NCBI RefSeq assembly: GCF_031458075.1 | Contig: NZ_JAVDXT010000001.1 | Location: forward strand, 1 to 64,000 | From: Rhodoferax_B ferrireducens_A | GTDB lineage: Bacteria > Pseudomonadota > Gammaproteobacteria > Burkholderiales > Burkholderiaceae_C | DNA length: 64,000 nt | Reading direction: 5' to 3' | Shown here: piece after piece, positions 55,110 to 64,000 of the stretch | Position numbering within the stretch: the stretch's first letter is position 1 | Layout of the letters: each line of letters opens with the position of its first letter | The notes under the pieces: model-generated | Told to the model about the DNA's origin: nothing | Databases searched by the model: none | Seen by the model: the letters and a program-made list of their open reading frames with translations, nothing else | Made by a program: the position numbers and the translations under genes

Positions 55110-56875
55110 ATGCTAGGTCAGGAGCAGTTTTACGGGCGGGCCCTCCAGGTGCTGCGCGACAGCCGGGTGTTCGGCAGCCTGGACGACGCCGTGCTGCACG
55201 ACCTGGCCCGGCTGCTGGAGCGCCAGGACGTGCCCGGTGGCAGCATGGTGTTCGAAGAAGGGGCGCCGGCCGAAAGCATGTTCTTCGTGCTCACCGGACG
55301 CCTGCGCGTATCGCGCCGCAGTGCCGAGAGCGGTTTGCTGCTGTACAACGAAATCCGCTCCGGCGACAGCGTGGGCGAGACGGGCATGGTGCTGCAGCAG
55401 CCGCGCACCGCCGATGTCAGCGCGGTGCGCGATTCCACCCTGGCGGTGCTGCACCGCAGCCATTTCGAAACCCTGCTGTTGCGCCAGCCGCTGGCCGTGA
55501 ACCGGGTGTTTTCGCAAGCCATTTTTGAGCACCTGCGCCACAGCGCGCGGGTGCTGCAGCGGCACCAGGCCCATGCCTTCGTAGTGCTGCCCCTGCCGGG
55601 CAGCACCGGCGCAGCCGAGGTGGCGCGCGGCCTGGCCCAGGCCCTGGGCCGGCTGGGCCGGGTGCACCACGTTACACCCGCAGCCGGCGCGGCCGAGGAC
55701 CGGTTTGATGCGCTGGAAGACGCCAATGACTACCTGGTGTTGGAGGCCGATGGCGGAGCCGCTTCCCCCTCTTCCTGGACCCGGCGGGCCTTGCGCCAGG
55801 CCGACCAGGTGGTGTGGGTGGCCGACGCCGGCGCGTCTGCGGTGCCCAGTGCCGTGGAGCTGGGCCTGGCCAGCCAGCCCGGCGTCCAGATGAAGCGCCA
55901 GCACCTGGTGCTGTTGCATGCGGCCACGGCCGCGCTGCCTCAGGCCACCGGACCCTGGCGTCTGGGCCGCACGCTGGAGCGCATCTACCCGCTGCGCAGC
56001 CAGCAGAACGGCGACTATGCGCGCCTGGCGCGCTTTCTGACCGGCCGCGCCGTCGGCCTGGTGCTGGGCGGCGGCGGCGCCCGGGGCTTTGCCCATCTGG
56101 GCGTGCTGCGGGCTTTGCAGGAGGCCAAGATTCCGGTCGACCTGGTGGGTGGCAACAGCATGGGTGCGCTGATCGGTGCGCAATACGCGTGCGGCCTGCC
56201 GCTGGACAGCATCCGCGACCAGACCCGCACATTCGCCGAGGGCGGCGAGTGGCTGACCCTGCCCATCATCTCCCTGGTGTCGGGCCGCCGCGTGGCGCGC
56301 GATCTGCAGCGCATGTTCGGCGACACCCAGGTCGATGCGCTGTGGATGCCGTACTTTGCCGCGGCCTGCAACCTGACCACCGCCCGCACCACGGTGCAGG
56401 AGAGTGGCCCGCTGTGGCGCGCAGTGCTGGCCAGCAACTCGCCGGCCGGCCTGTTCCCGCCGGTGCTGCACGAGGGCCAGTTGCTGGTGGACGGTGCGAT
56501 CCTGGAAAACGTGCCGGTCGACGCGATGCGCATGCGCCTGGGCGTGCCGCTGGAGAAGCGGCGCGGCAACGGCACCATCATCGCCATCGATGTCGATGTG
56601 CGCGAAGACATGGGCGTCGACCCGCGGCTGCAGCGGCTGTCGGTGCGCAGCAAGCTGAAGGCTTATTTTTCGCGTGCGGCGCACAGCCAGCCGGGGATTG
56701 CCGAAATCCTCTACCGCGCCGGCCACATCGGCGGCCTGAACCAGCGCGCCGCCACCCGGGCCCAGGCCGACCATTACCTGGAGCCGCCGGTGGCCGATTT
56801 TTCGCTGATGGCCTACCGTCGTGCCGATGAGATTGTCGAGGTGGGTTACCGCCATGCGATGGAGAAGATTGCCAC

Positions 56876-56888
<13 letters not shown>
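55110..56888 (+). CDS. Cyclic-nucleotide-binding patatin-like phospholipase (NTE/RssA type)
   Basis: 592 residues. An N-terminal cNMP-binding/Crp-like domain (about 18-145; GSMVFEEGAPAESMFFVLTGRL, GDSVGETGM) is followed by a middle region and a patatin domain (about 310-510). The oxyanion motif GGGGARG, nucleophile S350 in GNSMG, and D461 in VDGAILENVP make the Ser-Asp dyad complete. It should deacylate membrane lipids or lysolipids under nucleotide control. CAGGAG precedes the ATG at 55110. Its end overlaps the NRPS gene by 13 bases. Confidence 0.87.
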
Positions 56889-60711
<3,823 letters not shown>

Positions 60712-60715
<4 letters not shown>

Positions 60716-61374
60716 GCTCCTCTCTGCGTTGGCGGCTGCTGTGGTTGGTGCTGCTGCTGGCGGCCGTGCTGGGCCTGGCGATTGCCTGGAGCGCGTCGCC
60801 GCTGCGGGCCTGGCTGGACGTGGACCGCATCGTCGCCGGCCTGCAGCAGCTGGGCCAGTCGTTTGGTCCGGTGGCGGCCGTGGCCGGCTTTGCGCTGGCC
60901 AGTACCCTGGCCGTGCCCCTGTCTTTTCTGACCCTGGTGACCCTGGTGGCCTTCGGCCCCTGGGCTGGCGTGGGCTACACCCTGGCCGGGGCGCTGCTGG
61001 GGGCCGGTGCGAGCTACGGCCTGGGCCGGTTGCTGGGGCGCGAGGTGCTGCAGCGCCTGGGCGGTGCGCGGGTGAATGCGGTCAGCCGCCGGCTGGCCGA
61101 GCGGGGCGTGCTGGCGGTGATCGCGGTGCGCATGGTGCCGGTGGCGCCGTTTGCCATTGCCAATATGGTGGCCGGGGCCACGCACATCCGGCTGCGCGAC
61201 ATGCTGCTGGGTACGGCGCTGGGCATGGCACCCAGCACCCTGGTGATGGCGTTCTTCATGCAGCAGATCATTGCTGCGCTGCGCCAGCCCGGCCCCTTGA
61301 CCATTGCCATCGTGTTGCTCACGCTGGGCCTGCTGGTGCTGGGCGCCTGGGTGCTGCGCCGCTGGCTGCGCTAG
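60712..61374 (+). CDS. TVP38/TMEM64-family (DedA-like) membrane protein
   Basis: A 220-residue protein with about six hydrophobic segments and the VTT core: FGPWAGVGYTLAGALLGAGA, then RMVPVAPFAIANMVAGA, and GTALGMAPSTLVMAFF. DedA/VTT proteins act in lipid transport or scrambling. The start is a TTG whose bases overlap the NRPS stop (TTGA), so it is translated by coupling. Its product may handle the lipid side of the NRPS pathway. Its stop overlaps the convergent hydrolase gene by four bases. Confidence 0.85.
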
Positions 61375-62393
61375 CCGCCTACCAGCGCGGCCCGCGCCGC
61401 AGCCGAGGGGAATACGCAGGCCACGTCGTGCGCGCAGCCGGGCACGATGACCAGGCTGCGCTGCGGCGCTGGAGCCAATAGCCGGCGCTCGTAGTCGGCA
61501 TAGGCTTGCGCGCGCTGCAAGCGGTACGGCCCCTGGGCCTGGGCGGCACAGCTTTTGTCCAGGATTTTGTAGAAGGTGCCGGCGGCATTGCTGCTGTCCA
61601 ACGCGCCCACCAGGTAGTGGATATCGGCCTGGGCATAGCGGGCCCGGGCTTCGGCAGCGCTGCGCCCCAGGCCGGCGGGCAGCTGCCCGGTGCCGTACTT
61701 CCAGCGCTGCACCGCGGGGCAGGCGGCCAGCGTGTCGGCCGGCCAGACCGGGTCGAAGTACAGCCAACTGCCGGGCGCTGCCACCACGTAGCGCAGCGCC
61801 ACGCCAGCCGGTGGCAGGGCGGCAAAGCCAATGTAGTGCTGCACCATCTGCGCGCCCGCAGAAAAGCCGGCCACCGTGACCGTGCGCAGGCCGGGCCAGC
61901 GCTGCAGCAGCTCGCGCACCAGCGCATCCATGGCCGCAAACGAAGTCAGCGGGCTGCCGCGGGCTGGTTCGCCAGCGATCCAGGAGGCGCAGGTCCACAG
62001 CAGGTCGCCGGCTTCGGCGCTGGGCACGCCCGGGCTGCGGCAGTGGATTGCGTCGGCGCTGGCGACCTGGAACAGCGGCGCGACCACCAGGGTGCGGGCG
62101 CCGGTGCCGGCCTGCTGCACCGCCTGCCAGGCGGCCGTAAAGCTGGTCAGGGCATCGCGCGGGTGGCCGTGCACCGCGACCAAGACTGCCTTAGGGTCGC
62201 CGGGGCTGCTGGCGGGGTCTTGCGACGCAAAGTAGTGCAAGCGGCCGGTCTGCCCGGCCGGCGTGAAGCCCAGGTAGCAGGCGGATGGGCCACCGCAATC
62301 ACCGGCCCAGGCCGGCAGGATGGCCGCCCCGGTTGCCAGCAGCGCACTGCCGAGCATTTTCAGAAACCATGAAAGCAGGCCGCGGGTATTCAT
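61371..62393 (-). CDS. Exported alpha/beta hydrolase
   Basis: A 340-residue protein with a signal peptide (about 1-30, AWA cleavage). The nucleophile elbow GFSAGA (AGFSAGAQMVQHYIG) is preceded by VHGHPRD and followed by a late His in CAHDVACVF; several cysteines (CGGPSAC, CRS, C in WTCAS) suggest disulphides. It looks like a periplasmic esterase/depolymerase of uncertain substrate. It is convergent with the TVP38 gene and divergent from the FeeM-like gene. Confidence 0.75.
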   Translation of the reverse strand: MNTRGLLSWFLKMLGSALLATGAAILPAWAGDCGGPSACYLGFTPAGQTGRLHYFASQDPASSPGDPKAVLVAVHGHPRDALTSFTAAWQAVQQAGTGARTLVVAPLFQVASADAIHCRSPGVPSAEAGDLLWTCASWIAGEPARGSPLTSFAAMDALVRELLQRWPGLRTVTVAGFSAGAQMVQHYIGFAALPPAGVALRYVVAAPGSWLYFDPVWPADTLAACPAVQRWKYGTGQLPAGLGRSAAEARARYAQADIHYLVGALDSSNAAGTFYKILDKSCAAQAQGPYRLQRAQAYADYERRLLAPAPQRSLVIVPGCAHDVACVFPSAAARAALVGG

Positions 62394-62468
62394 TTGTGAG
62401 ATTATGTATTTGCTGTGTGGATGCTGTATGGGGCGGCTTTGGTAAAATAATGTTCGGTATTGAAATAA

Positions 62469-62502
62469 AAGCCATCATCGATTATTTTGTTTTAAATGGC
62501 TT
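62469..62502. promoter_or_regulatory. Inverted repeat in the AT-rich divergent promoter
   Basis: AAGCCAT (62469-62475) and ATGGCTT (62496-62502) form a perfect 7-base inverted repeat with a 20-base AT-rich spacer, in the 173-base gap between the hydrolase and FeeM-like genes. It could be an operator controlling one or both genes. Confidence 0.4.
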
Positions 62503-62566
62503 GGGGGCTGGGATTGTTAATAGATAAAACGGGCGTTGCTACCGGGCACGGTCAAGGCGTAAAGCC

Positions 62567-63979
62567 ATGACCACCCTGCAGAATACGCACGCCATTCCGC
62601 TGCGCAAAAGGGTGCGCAAGGGGCTGCATCAGGGGTTGCGCAAGGCGATTGCATTCCTGCCCCGGAAAATCCGTTTCTCGATTTACCGCTCGTTTGTAAA
62701 TTGCGACTTGCACCCCGATGAGCGCCTGGTGCTGAAGATTGCCGACACCCAGGACGAGCTGGAAGCCTGCTTCAAGCTGCTGCACGACGCCTATGTGGCC
62801 AGCGGCTTCATGAAGCCCGACCCGTCGGGCCTGCGTGCCACCATCTACCACGCGCTGCCCACTACCACCACGCTGTGCGCCAAGTTCGATGGCGAGGTGG
62901 TGGGCACGATTTCGCTGATACGGCAAAGCGCATTCGGCTTCCCGCTGCAGGCCATCTTCGACCTGAGCGATATCCATGCCGAGAAGGGCAAGATCGCCGA
63001 GGTCTCGGCGCTGGCGGTGCACCCGAACTTCCGCAAGACCGGGGGGGCGATCCTGTTCCCGCTGATGAAGTTCATGTACCAGTATTGCAGTACCTTCTTC
63101 GACACCGCCCACCTGGTGATCGCGGTCAACCCCGACCGGATCGAGATGTACGAGTCGCTGCTGTTCTTCAAGCGGTTGCAGGCCCACGCGATCCAGAAAT
63201 ACGATTTTGCCAACGGGGCGCCGGCGGTGGGTGCGAGTTTGAATTTGACGACCGTGCCTTTGATATTTAAGAAAGTATATTCAGGCAAGAAAAAGAAAAA
63301 AGATCTGTATTTTTATTTTATTAAAAGCCGGATTAAAAATATTATCTTGCCAACCCGCCGGTATTTCACCACCAATGATCCGGTGATGACGCCGACCATG
63401 CTGGATTACTTTTTCAACCAGCGCACCCAGGTCTTCAAGAACCTCAGCGAGCGCGAGAAGATCCTGCTCGACTCGATCTACAACCTGCCCGAGTACAAGG
63501 CGGTGATCCCGCCGGTGGCGGCGTCGAGCGCGCCGGGGGGCGGCCTGCGCCAGCACCAGCGCTATTCGCTCAAGTGCCGCGGCCAGTTGGCGGTGGGCAG
63601 CGGTGCCGACGCCCGGTCGGTGGAGCTGCAGCTGGTTGAGCTGTCGGACGACGGTTTCCAGGCCCATTCGCGGTCGCGCTTGCCGCTGTTCATCTGGTCC
63701 CCTGCGCAGATCCAGCTGGGGGTTTCCGAGGCGTCCAGCCTGCAAGTGATGGCGGTACGCAGCGAGGCGCGCGGCGACGAGCACTACTACGGCTTCAAGC
63801 TGGCCGAGCCGGACCTGGCCTGGCGCAAGTTCGTCACCGCGCTACAGTCGGGCATCACCGCCAAAGATCTGGACAACGCCAGCTTGTTTCTGATGGGCCA
63901 CCAGCCCGACTTCGACGCCACCACCGCGCCGCAGTATCTGGACGGCGTCGAGTTCGACGACACCGACCGCCGGCCTTAG
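62567..63979 (+). CDS. FeeM-like N-acyl amino acid synthase fused to a PilZ-like domain
   Basis: 470 residues. A basic amphipathic N terminus (about 10-45) precedes an acyltransferase of the FeeM/GNAT class (about 55-235; EVSALAVHPNFRKTGGAILF is the cofactor/acyl-donor region). A lysine-rich joint (GKKKKKD, near 241-247) and helical stretch follow, then a PilZ-like domain (about 322-425) with R328/R332 (RQHQRY) and ELSDDGF in place of the usual D/N-x-S-x-x-G. FeeM enzymes move acyl groups from acyl carrier protein to amino acids such as tyrosine. PilZ domains bind cyclic di-GMP, though the second motif is imperfect here. AAGGCG precedes the ATG. Confidence 0.8.
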   Translation: MTTLQNTHAIPLRKRVRKGLHQGLRKAIAFLPRKIRFSIYRSFVNCDLHPDERLVLKIADTQDELEACFKLLHDAYVASGFMKPDPSGLRATIYHALPTTTTLCAKFDGEVVGTISLIRQSAFGFPLQAIFDLSDIHAEKGKIAEVSALAVHPNFRKTGGAILFPLMKFMYQYCSTFFDTAHLVIAVNPDRIEMYESLLFFKRLQAHAIQKYDFANGAPAVGASLNLTTVPLIFKKVYSGKKKKKDLYFYFIKSRIKNIILPTRRYFTTNDPVMTPTMLDYFFNQRTQVFKNLSEREKILLDSIYNLPEYKAVIPPVAASSAPGGGLRQHQRYSLKCRGQLAVGSGADARSVELQLVELSDDGFQAHSRSRLPLFIWSPAQIQLGVSEASSLQVMAVRSEARGDEHYYGFKLAEPDLAWRKFVTALQSGITAKDLDNASLFLMGHQPDFDATTAPQYLDGVEFDDTDRRP

Positions 63980-64000
63980 CCACGGTGGCGAGGCTGGCGT

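Overview
The window is about 64 kb of GC-rich chromosome with short gaps, many ATGA, TGATG or TTGA stop/start overlaps, and orthologues typical of Burkholderiales. A two-hairpin intergenic repeat family of the kind I associate with Comamonadaceae (Acidovorax/Rhodoferax relatives) recurs throughout. I infer a free-living, respiratory betaproteobacterium that uses sugars, polyols and secreted polysaccharide-active proteins. Apart from the extreme left edge (bases 1-95, which look like the end of an insertion sequence) the DNA looks chromosomal; I see no prophage, CRISPR array, tRNA or rRNA.

Layout. 0.5-13.2 kb: a 2OG-Fe(II) dioxygenase; a QseBC/TctDE-like two-component pair; a universal stress protein behind an FNR-type box; argH; a LytS/LytR-type pair; small enzymes; a nitric-oxide defence unit (norR divergent from flavohaemoglobin hmp); and a type II NADH dehydrogenase. 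13.3-23.2 kb: a chemoreceptor, recJ with an RpfE-like gene, a secreted TIGR03118 lipoprotein, a SRAP-family protein that lacks key catalytic residues, a CHAP-type peptidase, an exported M20 peptidase and a lactate/malate-dehydrogenase-family enzyme.

23.2-35.7 kb is a galactoside-use island: KDPGal aldolase, KDGal kinase, a GntR/FadR regulator, an IlvD/Edd sugar-acid dehydratase, a four-gene ABC importer, a cytoplasmic GH42 beta-galactosidase, an SDR sugar dehydrogenase and an SMP-30 lactonase. Together these reconstruct import of a galactoside, hydrolysis, and oxidation of galactose by the De Ley-Doudoroff route. The same 15-base motif stands before both the regulator and the dehydratase. 35.7-41 kb holds a methyltransferase, a MocR-type regulator, a cation/proton antiporter and small proteins.

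41-46 kb: behind an AT-rich leader lie two unrelated secreted proteins, a beta-helix/PATR protein and an alginate-lyase-like protein with LamG domain. They share an unusual extended Tat-lipoprotein leader. 46.1-52.7 kb is a leftward ribitol operon: AraC-type regulator, ribitol 2-dehydrogenase, FGGY pentulose kinase and a three-gene ABC importer.

53-64 kb is the most unusual stretch: lolCD; then a tightly overlapping run of a cyclic-nucleotide-binding patatin phospholipase, a single-module NRPS (C-A-T-TE) and a TVP38-type membrane protein; a convergent exported alpha/beta hydrolase; and a FeeM-type N-acyl amino acid synthase fused to a PilZ-like domain. I propose, as inference, that this is a locus for making and handling acylated amino acids in or at the envelope, with inputs from second messengers.
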